NCBI GenBank assembly: GCA_021819345.1
Contig: JAKARG010000001.1
Span: 1-32,421 of the forward strand
Source of the DNA: Actinomycetes bacterium
Lineage (GTDB): Bacteria > Actinomycetota > Acidimicrobiia > Acidimicrobiales > Palsa-688
Length of the DNA stretch: 32,421 nt
Reading direction: 5' to 3'
In this document: piece after piece, positions 23,246-31,246 of the stretch
Position numbering within the stretch: the first letter of the stretch is position 1
Layout: each line of letters starts with the position of its first letter
Translations under genes and position numbers: made by a program
Notes under the pieces: model-generated
The model's database searches: none
Told to the model about the DNA's origin: nothing
Seen by the model: only the letters and a program-made list of their open reading frames with translations

Positions 23246-26200
23246 ATGGTCCAGGAGTCCGCCCGTGAAGGATGGTCGCTTCTCTCGAAGCGGGCGAGGA
23301 GGGGACCGGGTCGGCTGTCGACCTGCGTCGCAGCGGCTGCTCTGTTCGTCGGCAGCCTCGGGGCAGGTGTCGCCGGCGCCGCGGTCGCCGGGGCTGCACC
23401 CCTCGCGGTCCATCCGAAGCTGGTGAAGGTAGCCGCAGCACCGCGAGCCCCCGAGGGTGCGAGGGAGCTCGGGAGGGTGAGGGGCTCGCAGGTCATCCAC
23501 GGAGCCATCGCCTTGCAGCCTTCGGACCCTGCCGGCCTCGCCGCCTTCGCCGCGGCGGTCTCGAAGCCCGGGTCGGCCTCCTACCACCACTACCTCGCCC
23601 CTGGACAGTTCCGCGCCCGCTTCGGGCCGGCGGCGGAGACCATCGCAGCGGTTCGCGCGTCGCTCCGGTCGGCCGGCGTGTCGGTGACCTCGGTCTCCTC
23701 CAACGGGCTGCTCGTCGACTTCTCCGGGCGCTCCTCGCAGGTGGCGGCGGCGTTCCACACCCGCTTCGAGCGCTTCGGGCTCACCGGCGGCCGGAGTGGC
23801 TACGCCGCAGTCACCCCGATCTCGCTGCCCTCGACGGTGGCGTCCTCGGTCGCATCGGTGGTCGGGCTCTCCGACCTCTACCACCCCGCTCCGGTCAGCC
23901 TGTACCTGCACGGCCCGGCCCGTGGCGGACCGGGGCACCGCCGAGCCAAGGCTGCGCGAGCATCGAGCGTGCCGGTGGCCGGCGGCCCCGCCGCCTGCCC
24001 GGCGGCCACCAAGGCCGCCAACGAGTACGGGGGGCTCACCGACACCCAGATCGCCTACTCCTACGGGATGGACCCGCTGCTGAAGGCGGGCTACGACGGC
24101 ACCGGCCAGACGATCGCGGTCTACGAGCTCGAGCCGTTCGACCCGAGCGACATCATGGCCTTCGACACCTGCTACTTCGGCTCGGCCGCGGCGACCGCAA
24201 TGATGTCACGGCTGAGCGTCGTCCCGGTGGACGGTGGCCAGCAGATCGGCTACGGCTCGGGGGAGGCGGAGCTCGACGTCGAGGACGTCTCGGCGATGGC
24301 TCCTGGGGCCAACATCGACGTCTACGAGGCACCGAACACCACCTTCGGCGCCCTCGACGAGTACAACGCGATCGTGAGCTCCGACACCGCCAAGGTGGTC
24401 ACCACCTCCTGGGGCCTTTGCGAAGCGGCGATCGAGACCGGTGAGCCGGGCATCCAGGAGGTCGAGAACACGATCTTCGAGCAGGCCGCCGCCCAGGGCC
24501 AGTCGATCTTCGCCGCAGCGGGTGACGACGGCTCCAACGACTGCGGCAACCACGCCACCTCCCCCGTCGCCCCGGTCCTCTCGGTCGACGACCCCGGTAG
24601 CCAGCCGTATGTCACCTCGGTCGGTGGGCTCACCATCGACACCGCCACCCAGCCTCCCCAGGAGACCGTGTGGAACGACGGGCCGCAGTGGGGAGCCGGC
24701 GGAGGCGGGATCTCCTCGACCTGGGCCCAGCCGGCCTGGCAGTCGACGAGTGTTCCCGGCGTCGACGACCAGAGCGTGATCGCCGCCGCCGAGAAGCTGG
24801 CGGGCAACGACTTCTGCCTCTCCTCCGGGGCGCTCGCCGCCACCGCCACCGCCTGCCGAGAGGTCCCAGACGTGAGCGCCCAGGCCGACGAGTTCACCGG
24901 GGCGATCACCATCTACTACCAGGGCCAGTGGATCACCATCGGGGGAACCTCCTCGGCCACCCCGCTATGGGCCTCCATGCTCACCGACATCGACTCGACC
25001 CCCTCCTGTCAGGCCAACGGCGGGGTCGGCTTCGCCAACCCGGCGCTCTACTCGATCGCGTCGATCCCGGCCGAGTACGCAGCGTCGTTCACCAACGTGA
25101 CCACCGGTAACAACGACCTGTTTGCCCTCCCGGGCGACCTGTACCCGGCGACGAGCGGCTACAACATGGCGAGTGGGCTCGGCTCCCCGCAGGTCACCGC
25201 CCCCGGCGGGGGCAACGGGCTCGCCTACTACCTCTGCGCGGCGCCGGCGATCGCCAGGCCTACGGTCACGGGGCTCAGCCCGACGGTGGTGACCAGCTCG
25301 GCCACCACGGCGGTGACCGTCACCGGCACCGGCTTCGAGTCCGCCTCGGGAGCCCCCCAGGTCGCCGGGGTCCAGGTGGGCTCCCTCGGGCTGCCGGCCT
25401 CGGCGGTGAGCGTCTCGTCGCCCACGACCCTGGTCGTCCAGGTGCCCGGTGCTGCGCTCCAGCACGCCGGCGACCCCTCGGCGCCGACAACGAGCACCGG
25501 GGCGGGGATCTACGACGTCTCGGTGACCCTCGACGGAGGCGAGACGAGCGCCCCTGGCGCCAGCTCTCGCCTGGTCCTCGACCCGTCGAGCACGACCGTT
25601 ACGACCAGCACCGCCAGCGCCTCGGCCGGACCGGTGGTGGTCGGCACCGGTCCCGCAGGTGGCAACGAGGCGGGAGGTGGGACCGTCACCGTCTACGGCG
25701 TTGGCTTCAGCGGAGCGACGCAGGTGACCTTCGGCGGGGTGGCAGGCAGCGCCCCGGTGGTCAACTCGTCGGGCACCGAGCTCACCACCACCGTGCCGGC
25801 CTACGGGCCGAGCACCACCTGCTTGACGGGTGACAACCCGACCGACGACGTCTGCCAGGTCCAGGTGCAGGTGACCACCCCGGCGGGCACCAGCGCGACG
25901 AGCCAGATCCTCCCCGAGTACGCCGGCGCCTATGCCTTCAACGCCCAGGGCGTCTTCGTGCCGCCGGCCGGCACCGAGGTCTCGCCTGCGCCGACCGAGT
26001 ACGACTACTTCCCGACCCCGACGCTCACCTCGGCCACCAGCACCTCGCTCAGCGCGAGCGGTGCGGACTTCGTCAACTCCAACGGCGGGACGGTCGAGAC
26101 GCTCACCGGGACCGGGCTCGGGGCGCTGGCCGTCGAGTGGTACGACGTCGGGGCGCCGAACCAGTACACGAGCTTCTCGGCGAGCCCGGTCTACATCAGC

Positions 26201-26989
26201 CCGACCAAGGACGAGATCGTGATGCCGGCCATCGGCTCGGTGAAGACGATCACCCCCGAGCCGGTCTCGGTCCAGACCCTCGGCAGCATCAACTCCTCCA
26301 ACCTGTCGTCGAGCACCCCACCGAGCAGCGAGGTCACCGTCGACTACGCCCCGACGCCGAAGATCAGCTCGGTGAGCGCGGTCGGCAACGCCTACGACGC
26401 CGGCCCGGCTGCCGGCGGTACGCAGCTGGTGATCACCGGCACCGGTTTGGCCTCCGCCGCCTCGGCGGTGTTCTCCGACCTGAGCCCCTCGGAGTTCTCC
26501 TACGCACGGACCACCGCAGTGCAGATCGTGAGCAACGACGAGGTTACCGTCACCACCCCGGCAGCCAACCCGGGCTTCGACGGGGTGCGGATCTGCGACG
26601 CCTCGGGGTGCTCGACCTACACCGCTCCCGGGTCTCCCTTCGCACCGAAGGGGTCCTTCTTCACCTACTTCGCCCCCGGCAATCCCTCCCTCCAGAGCAT
26701 CAAGCCCTGGAGCGGCCCGGCTTCTGGTGGCACCGAGGTGACCCTTACCGGCTACAACCTCGGCTTCGCCGACGAAGTGCTGTTCGGTACCGAAGCGGTG
26801 AGCGCGGAGATCGTGCCGGCGATCCTGGACGAGGGCAGCACCACCACGGTGACGGTCAAGGCTCCGAAGGGCCCGGCGGGCACGAGCGTGCCAGTGCGGA
26901 TAGTGACCCTTGCCTCGCTGGTGGACGGGTCGGGGCCGAGCCCGGTGAGCCACTACATCGACTTCACCTGGCACCGGAGCGCCAGCTGA
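23246..26989 (+). CDS. Secreted S53 sedolisin/kumamolisin-type protease with IPT/TIG repeats
   Basis: The 1247-residue protein has an ATG with GGGAGG seven bases upstream. A signal peptide is followed by the pro-kumamolisin activation domain (about 60-200). The peptidase domain (about 255-665) has GEAELD (Glu340, Asp344), AAGDDGS (Asp427, oxyanion-hole Asp) and GGTSSATP (Ser569, nucleophile), and ends in the calcium-site segment SGYNMASGLGSP. The remaining 580 residues contain about five IPT/TIG-like immunoglobulin repeats, recognised by repeated TVTGTGF, TVYGVGF, TLTGTGL, VITGTGL and TLTGYNL motifs. Sedolisins are serine-carboxyl proteases active in acid. The TIG array probably anchors the enzyme at the surface or binds substrate. 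A frame extension upstream is rejected because it lacks a signal sequence. It forms a divergent pair with the G1 protease. Confidence 0.93.
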   Translation: MVQESAREGWSLLSKRARRGPGRLSTCVAAAALFVGSLGAGVAGAAVAGAAPLAVHPKLVKVAAAPRAPEGARELGRVRGSQVIHGAIALQPSDPAGLAAFAAAVSKPGSASYHHYLAPGQFRARFGPAAETIAAVRASLRSAGVSVTSVSSNGLLVDFSGRSSQVAAAFHTRFERFGLTGGRSGYAAVTPISLPSTVASSVASVVGLSDLYHPAPVSLYLHGPARGGPGHRRAKAARASSVPVAGGPAACPAATKAANEYGGLTDTQIAYSYGMDPLLKAGYDGTGQTIAVYELEPFDPSDIMAFDTCYFGSAAATAMMSRLSVVPVDGGQQIGYGSGEAELDVEDVSAMAPGANIDVYEAPNTTFGALDEYNAIVSSDTAKVVTTSWGLCEAAIETGEPGIQEVENTIFEQAAAQGQSIFAAAGDDGSNDCGNHATSPVAPVLSVDDPGSQPYVTSVGGLTIDTATQPPQETVWNDGPQWGAGGGGISSTWAQPAWQSTSVPGVDDQSVIAAAEKLAGNDFCLSSGALAATATACREVPDVSAQADEFTGAITIYYQGQWITIGGTSSATPLWASMLTDIDSTPSCQANGGVGFANPALYSIASIPAEYAASFTNVTTGNNDLFALPGDLYPATSGYNMASGLGSPQVTAPGGGNGLAYYLCAAPAIARPTVTGLSPTVVTSSATTAVTVTGTGFESASGAPQVAGVQVGSLGLPASAVSVSSPTTLVVQVPGAALQHAGDPSAPTTSTGAGIYDVSVTLDGGETSAPGASSRLVLDPSSTTVTTSTASASAGPVVVGTGPAGGNEAGGGTVTVYGVGFSGATQVTFGGVAGSAPVVNSSGTELTTTVPAYGPSTTCLTGDNPTDDVCQVQVQVTTPAGTSATSQILPEYAGAYAFNAQGVFVPPAGTEVSPAPTEYDYFPTPTLTSATSTSLSASGADFVNSNGGTVETLTGTGLGALAVEWYDVGAPNQYTSFSASPVYISPTKDEIVMPAIGSVKTITPEPVSVQTLGSINSSNLSSSTPPSSEVTVDYAPTPKISSVSAVGNAYDAGPAAGGTQLVITGTGLASAASAVFSDLSPSEFSYARTTAVQIVSNDEVTVTTPAANPGFDGVRICDASGCSTYTAPGSPFAPKGSFFTYFAPGNPSLQSIKPWSGPASGGTEVTLTGYNLGFADEVLFGTEAVSAEIVPAILDEGSTTTVTVKAPKGPAGTSVPVRIVTLASLVDGSGPSPVSHYIDFTWHRSAS

Positions 26990-27023
26990 GGCCGTAGCCA
27001 GCGCCAGCAGCTGCAGGGGTGAG

Positions 27024-27065
27024 CCCACCCCGGGTGCCCGGGTCTCCGCCGGCGCCCGGGGTGGG
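27024..27065 (+). terminator. Terminator hairpin after the S53 protease gene
   Basis: CCCACCCCGGG (27024-27034) pairs perfectly with CCCGGGGTGGG (27055-27065), an 11-bp stem around a 20-base GC-rich loop, 35 bases after the stop. It has no T-run, as is common in high-GC actinobacteria. Confidence 0.6.
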
Positions 27066-27077
27066 GGGTGGCGGGTG

Positions 27078-27370
27078 ATGGCTCTTGTGCGAATCGGTGG
27101 TCGCCTAGCTCGCTTCGAAGCGCACGATCTCACCCCCTAGCTGGCAATGCTCGTGGTCGAGCGTGGTGCCCGGATGGAGGCGGCGGTCAGTGCGATGAGA
27201 GCGCTGGCTGCGGTGCGGATGTCCGAGGCGGGCAGCTGGAAGCAGGAAGGTTGCCGATCCCCGGCGGAGCAGCTCGGCCGCAGGGCTCGGATGAGCCCGA
27301 GCGCAGCTCGCCGGACGCTCGAGACGGGGAGGCGGCTCTCGGCCCAGCCCGAGGCGGCTCAGGCAACGCC
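27078..27370 (+). pseudogene. Remnant of a DUF222 (HNH-endonuclease-type) gene
   Basis: One frame from the ATG at 27078 reads ...GRLARFEAHDLTP, then TAG (27138-27140), then LAMLVVERGARMEAAVSAMR and on through SEAGSWKQEGCRSPAEQLG to PSAARRTLETGRRLSAQP. That order matches the N-terminal part of actinobacterial DUF222 proteins, which often carry a C-terminal HNH nuclease domain. The remnant is broken by the amber codon and ends abruptly where it meets the 3' end of the opposite coiled-coil gene; no HNH domain follows. It is a degraded piece, perhaps left by a mobile element or deletion. Confidence 0.55.
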
Positions 27371-28072
27371 TTGCAGAGGAGCGAGGCGCTCGCCGTCGGG
27401 CGAGAGTACCCCGAGACCGGACTCCCTCGCTGCGTCGACGCTGCCGTTGTAGACCCTGAGGCCGTACACGTAGCCGACGTGCGTGTCGTCGATCCCGAGA
27501 CGGGCGACGAGGGACGGGTAGGAGGCAGCGAAGCGCCTGACATCGGCCGGGCGCAGCCTCGTCTTGGCCTCCACCAGGGCGACGAGCGGAGCGCCGGCTG
27601 GGTCGGTCGCGCGAGCCATGACGTCGATCTCACCGTCGATCTCGACCGCCTCCGGCTCTGCCTCGAGACGGTACCCCTTGGCTTCGAGCACGGTCTGGAC
27701 CACCGAGACGGCGTCCTCTTCGACGGTGCCTCCCACGATGGCCGAGAGCCGCCCTACCTCGGTCCGCAGCCCGTCGATCTGGCGGGAGTGCTCCGCAACG
27801 GCCTCCCACAGTCTGGCGATCTGGCGGGAGTTGTCGGCAACCGCCTCTCGCAGCCCGTCGATCTGGCGGGAGTGCTCCGCAACGGCCTCCCACAGTCTGG
27901 CGATCTGGCGGGAGTTGTCGGCAACCGCCTCTCGCAGCCCGTCGATCTGGCGGGAGTTGTCGGCGACCAGGGCGGGCAGAGAGAGCACCTCTTCGCCGAG
28001 GAGGACGGCGCGAAGCTGGGCACGCAAGGCGGGATCACTCTCCATCTGGCGAATGATCCCAAGTGTGTCCAT
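27359..28072 (-). CDS. Coiled-coil protein with PD-(D/E)XK nuclease-like domain
   Basis: The 237-residue protein begins at ATG 28072. Its head (SDPALRAQLRAVLLGEEVLSLPALVAD) resembles that of the protein at 13188-13976. A coiled coil of five 14-residue units (VADNSRQIARLWEA and variants) fills residues about 36-105. The C-terminal domain contains VEIDGEIDVMA (Asp150) and VALVEAK (Glu168, Lys170), the D...ExK signature of PD-(D/E)XK nucleases, followed by helices. The catalytic motif looks intact, unlike in its paralogue. TAGGCT eight bases before the ATG could be a leaderless -10. Function is unknown; members of this kind are similar to DUF3782-type proteins. A DNA-processing or defence role is possible but not shown by neighbours. 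Confidence 0.78.
   Translation of the reverse strand: MDTLGIIRQMESDPALRAQLRAVLLGEEVLSLPALVADNSRQIDGLREAVADNSRQIARLWEAVAEHSRQIDGLREAVADNSRQIARLWEAVAEHSRQIDGLRTEVGRLSAIVGGTVEEDAVSVVQTVLEAKGYRLEAEPEAVEIDGEIDVMARATDPAGAPLVALVEAKTRLRPADVRRFAASYPSLVARLGIDDTHVGYVYGLRVYNGSVDAARESGLGVLSPDGERLAPLQGVA
27766..27955 (-). repeat. 84-bp tandem duplication, two identical copies plus partial third
   Basis: Positions 27766-27849 and 27850-27933 are identical, and a partial copy begins at 27934. Each 84-bp unit encodes 28 residues, two 14-residue coiled-coil turns. Because the copies are identical at every base, the duplication is recent or maintained by recombination. Confidence 0.9.
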
Positions 28073-28136
28073 GGCATCTCAGCCTACCAGGTGCTCCGGG
28101 CCAGGGGCAAGGCTTTACCGCGCCTAGGTCCGTGGC

Positions 28137-28192
28137 CCACCAGGTCGTGGCCCATCAGGAGGTCGGCGGTCCACCAGGTCGTGGCCCACCAG
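28137..28192. repeat. Direct repeat of 22 bp with one mismatch
   Basis: CCACCAGGTCGTGGCCCATCAG (28137-28158) recurs at 28171-28192 with C for T. It sits in the 121-base spacer between the MocR gene stop (28194) and the start of the coiled-coil gene (28072). Its purpose is unknown. Confidence 0.7.
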
Positions 28193-28193
28193 T

Positions 28194-29543
28194 TCAGCGG
28201 GTGACCCGGCGCAGGGGGGGCGCCGCAGCGGAGGCCACTGCGTCGGCGAGGGCGGGGACCTCCCCGGTCAGGCGCCCGACGGTGAGGCGCAGGTGCGGGG
28301 TAGTCGGGGGGGCCAAGCCGAAGACCGATCCACGAGCGGCACCGATCCCGGCCGCGAGGAGGGTTGCGAGGGCTCGGTCCTCGTCGGCGACCTCGACCCA
28401 CAGGTTGATCCCGTCGTCGCCGGTGGTGCGCACTCCGCGGGTGGAGAGCGCCCGGATCGCAGCTCGCCGGCGCCGGGCGTAGGTCGCCCGGGCGGCGCGC
28501 ACCGCGGCGACTGCGCTCGGGTCGGTGAGCAGGTCGGCGAGGACGTGCTGGAGGAGGCGGCTGGACCAGCCGGCGCCGAGCAGCCGGCGCTCGCTGAGGG
28601 CGTTCACCACCCGGGCCGGACCGCCCACTGCGGCGAGTCGCAGGTCGGGGCCGTGGCTCTTGGAGAAACTGGAGATGTGCACCGTCGCCCCCGGCCTCCA
28701 GCGCCCGAGGCTCACCAGCTCCGAGGTGGCGATGTCGCCGGAGTGGTCGTCTTCCACCACCAGCAGGTCGCTCCCGCCGAGCAGCCGGGCGAGCTCTTCG
28801 GCGCGCGGCGCTCGCATGCTGACCCCGGTCGGGTTCTGCGCCCGGGGCTGGACCCACATCGCCACCGCGCCTCCCTCGAGCGCCTGCTTCAGCGACTCGG
28901 GCCTGACGCCCTCCCCGTCGAGCTCCAGGCCCACGACTTCTGCACCGGCGGCGTCGAGTAAGTCGAGCAGCGGGGGGTAGCCCGGGTCCTCGACGAGCAC
29001 CCGGCTGCCCCGGCGCACCACCAGGCTCACCAGGCGATCGAGGGCGTCGCCGGCGCCGTCGACCACGGTGATCGATTCGGGGGGGAAAGGCCACCTCTTG
29101 CGTAACACTCGCTCCAACCGGGGCAGGACGGCGTCGGACTGGTAGCCGTCGGGGAGCTCCACCCGGCCCGCCCTGGACAGCGCCGGAGCGAGGTCCGGCA
29201 GGAGGGCGGGATCTGGTCCCCCCGTCGACAGGTCGAGGTTCACCGGTGCCCCGAGAGCCGCGATCCTTCGGGGCCAGGGGTGGGTCGCGCTGCAGGCAGG
29301 GTCGAGCACCACGGTCCCGGCCCTGCCCCGGGTGGAGATGAGTCCGTCGGCGGCGAGGACTTTCCATGCACCACTGACCGTCATCGGGCTCACTCCGAGC
29401 ACCTCGGCGAGGGAGCGCACCGGGGGGAGCCGTGCTCCGGGCCCAAGGGTGCTGTCGCCGACCAGGCGGCCGACCGCGCGGGCGATCCCGGCCGCCGTAC
29501 GGTCCTCGATCTGCGCGCCGAGCTCCTCGGCCGAGAGAGTCAC
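28194..29543 (-). CDS. MocR-type regulator (GntR DNA-binding plus aminotransferase-like domain)
   Basis: The 449-residue protein joins an N-terminal GntR winged helix (about 10-75; LPPVRSLAEVLGVSPMTVSGAWK, shown in part) to a class I aminotransferase-fold domain. The latter has NPTG (in PRAQNPTGVS), VVEDDHSGD and the PLP-lysine motif SSFSK (Lys295). MocR proteins bind PLP and an amino compound and control genes for GABA, taurine, beta-alanine or PLP metabolism. The start is a GTG at 29543. On the minus strand TATTGT lies seven bases upstream, suggesting a leaderless transcript. The divergently transcribed dehydrogenase and aminotransferase are its likely targets, acting through the repeated CTGCGCAG at their promoter. 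Confidence 0.9.
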   Translation of the reverse strand: MTLSAEELGAQIEDRTAAGIARAVGRLVGDSTLGPGARLPPVRSLAEVLGVSPMTVSGAWKVLAADGLISTRGRAGTVVLDPACSATHPWPRRIAALGAPVNLDLSTGGPDPALLPDLAPALSRAGRVELPDGYQSDAVLPRLERVLRKRWPFPPESITVVDGAGDALDRLVSLVVRRGSRVLVEDPGYPPLLDLLDAAGAEVVGLELDGEGVRPESLKQALEGGAVAMWVQPRAQNPTGVSMRAPRAEELARLLGGSDLLVVEDDHSGDIATSELVSLGRWRPGATVHISSFSKSHGPDLRLAAVGGPARVVNALSERRLLGAGWSSRLLQHVLADLLTDPSAVAAVRAARATYARRRRAAIRALSTRGVRTTGDDGINLWVEVADEDRALATLLAAGIGAARGSVFGLAPPTTPHLRLTVGRLTGEVPALADAVASAAAPPLRRVTR

Positions 29544-29544
29544 T

Positions 29545-29562
29545 TTTTGTACAATAACAAAA
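29545..29562. promoter_or_regulatory. Inverted repeat next to the MocR start, containing its probable -10
   Basis: TTTTGT (29545-29550) and ACAAAA (29557-29562) are inverted repeats around ACAATA. The spacer, read on the minus strand as TATTGT, fits a -10 seven bases before the MocR GTG. The embedded TTGTACAA (29547-29554) is a perfect palindrome. The AT-rich patch stands out in GC-rich DNA and may be an autoregulatory site. Confidence 0.4.
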
Positions 29563-29574
29563 TAGCGTAACCTC

Positions 29575-29609
29575 TGGACAGATCTGCGCAGGCGGGGTAG
29601 CCTGCGCAG
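29575..29609 (+). promoter_or_regulatory. Promoter of the dehydrogenase operon with two CTGCGCAG palindromes
   Basis: TGGACA (29575-29580), 17 bases, then TAGCCT (29598-29603) form a good -35/-10 pair. The 8-base perfect palindrome CTGCGCAG occurs at 29584-29591 between the boxes and at 29602-29609 overlapping the -10 end, as an 18-bp spaced direct repeat. This is the expected position and form for a MocR operator. Confidence 0.5.
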
Positions 29610-29629
29610 CGGGTGGAGGAGGAGCGCTC

Positions 29630-31180
29630 ATGAAGCAGATCGGGCACTGGATCGACGGGAAGGCCTTTGCCGGCGGCGTCGCAGCCGGCGGGGTCGGGGT
29701 CGGCACGCTTGGCGCTCCCGGCGGGGAGGGAGCCGGCGGGGCACAGCGGTTCGGCCCGGTCTGGGACCCGGCGACGGGCGCCCAGCAGGCCGAGGTCGCC
29801 TTCGCCACCCGAGAGGAGGTCGACCTGGCGCTGTCGGGGGCGCGCGCCGCATTCCCCGAATGGCGGGCGACGTCGCTGTCGAGGAGGGCAGAGATCCTCT
29901 TCGCATTCCGGGAGCTGCTGCACTCCCGCCGCCAGGAGGTGGCCGCCCTCGTCACCGCCGAGCACGGCAAGACCCTCTCCGACGCCCTGGGCGAGGTGGC
30001 GAGGGGCCTGGAGAACGTGGAGTTCGCCTGCGGGATCCCGCACCTGTTGAAAGGCGAGCTGTCCGAGCAGGTCTCGACCGGGGTCGACGTGTTCTCGATC
30101 CGCCAGCCACTGGGGGTCGTGGTGGGGATCACCCCGTTCAACTTCCCGGTGATGGTGCCTTTGTGGATGCTCTCCAACGCAATCGCGTGTGGCAACACTT
30201 TCGTGCTCAAGCCCTCGGAGAAGGACCCCTCGGCGTCGCTCTGGCTCGCCGAGACCCTGGGCGAGGCCGGGCTGCCGCCCGGGGTGCTGCAGGTTGTCCA
30301 GGGCGACCGTGAGGCGGTGGGCGCACTGCTCGGGTCGCCGGAGGTCGCGGCGGTGTCATTCGTCGGATCGACGACCATCGCCCGGTCGATCTACGAGACG
30401 GCCACTCGCGCCGGCAAGCGGGTCCAGGCCCTCGGGGGAGCGAAGAACCACATGGTCGTCCTCCCCGACGCCGACGTCGACCTCGCCGCCGACGCCGCGG
30501 TGTCGGCGGGTTTCGGCTCGGCGGGGGAGCGCTGCATGGCGGTGTCGGTGGTGGTCGCGGTCGGATCGGTGGCCGACTCACTCGTGGCGGCGATCGCCGC
30601 ACGCCTTCCACGTCTTGCGGTCGGTCCCGGCACCGACCCCCGCTCCGAGATGGGGCCCCTCGTCACCGCGGAGCACCGCGACAAGGTTGCTTCCTACCTC
30701 GACTCCGGGCGGGCGGCGGGCGCAGAGGTGGTCGTCGACGGTCGGCTCCACGACGTTCCCGCCGGCGGCTTCTACCTCGGCCCGAGCCTGCTCGACCGGG
30801 TCGAGCCGGGGATGGACGTCTACCGCGACGAGATCTTCGGGCCGGTGCTCTGCGTCGTGCGGGTCGAAAGCTTCGAGGAAGCGGTCCGCCTCGTCGACGA
30901 GAACCCCTACGGCAACGGGACCGCCATCTTCACCCGCGACGGCGGCGCAGCCCGGCGCTTCCAGTTCGAGTGCCAGGTGGGCATGGTCGGGGTCAACGTC
31001 CCGATCCCGGTCCCGGTCGCCTCCTACAGCTTCGGGGGGTGGAAGGACTCGCTGTTCGGCGACACCCACATGTACGGCCCCGACGGTGTGCGCTTCTACA
31101 CCCGTACCAAGGTCGTGACCGCCCGCTGGCCCGACCCCTCCACCTCCTCGGTGGACCTCGGCTTCCCGGTCACCCGGTAG
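29630..31180 (+). CDS. mmsA: CoA-acylating (methyl)malonate-semialdehyde dehydrogenase
   Basis: The 516-residue enzyme has the MmsA signature: an HWIDGK start, GITPFNFPVMVPLWM, KPSEKDP, FVGST and GAKNHMVVLPDAD, followed by the catalytic Cys302 in GERCMAVS. It ends with GGWKDSLFGD and a FYTRTKVVTARW segment. MmsA oxidises methylmalonate or malonate semialdehyde with CoA, giving propionyl- or acetyl-CoA plus CO2, in valine, inositol or beta-alanine breakdown. GGAGGAGGAG precedes the ATG. An unusual Gly/Ala-rich insertion of about 25 residues follows the first 13 residues, where family members have a short loop. It is followed after 66 bases by the aminotransferase. Control by the divergent MocR protein is likely. 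Confidence 0.92.
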   Translation: MKQIGHWIDGKAFAGGVAAGGVGVGTLGAPGGEGAGGAQRFGPVWDPATGAQQAEVAFATREEVDLALSGARAAFPEWRATSLSRRAEILFAFRELLHSRRQEVAALVTAEHGKTLSDALGEVARGLENVEFACGIPHLLKGELSEQVSTGVDVFSIRQPLGVVVGITPFNFPVMVPLWMLSNAIACGNTFVLKPSEKDPSASLWLAETLGEAGLPPGVLQVVQGDREAVGALLGSPEVAAVSFVGSTTIARSIYETATRAGKRVQALGGAKNHMVVLPDADVDLAADAAVSAGFGSAGERCMAVSVVVAVGSVADSLVAAIAARLPRLAVGPGTDPRSEMGPLVTAEHRDKVASYLDSGRAAGAEVVVDGRLHDVPAGGFYLGPSLLDRVEPGMDVYRDEIFGPVLCVVRVESFEEAVRLVDENPYGNGTAIFTRDGGAARRFQFECQVGMVGVNVPIPVPVASYSFGGWKDSLFGDTHMYGPDGVRFYTRTKVVTARWPDPSTSSVDLGFPVTR

Positions 31181-31246
31181 ACCGCCGACCACCACCCACC
31201 GACCGCCGCCCACTAACCGCCGCCCGCGCCACCACCAGGAGCAACC

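Noticed and set aside
27111..27122. Perfect palindrome CGCTTCGAAGCG considered as operator
   Set aside because: It lies inside the DUF222-like remnant's coding frame with no adjacent promoter, so chance in coding sequence is more likely.
24965..27133. Minus-strand open frame of 722 codons
   Set aside because: Shadow of the S53 protease and its TIG repeats; low-complexity Arg/Gly/Asp composition without motifs.
27766..27955. Regular repeats resembling a CRISPR array
   Set aside because: The repeats are in-frame, contiguous and encode 14-residue coiled-coil units. There are no unique spacers and no cas genes.
28084..30378. Minus-strand open frame of 764 codons spanning mocR and mmsA
   Set aside because: It overlaps two well-supported genes in other frames and has Arg/Pro-rich nonsense composition.
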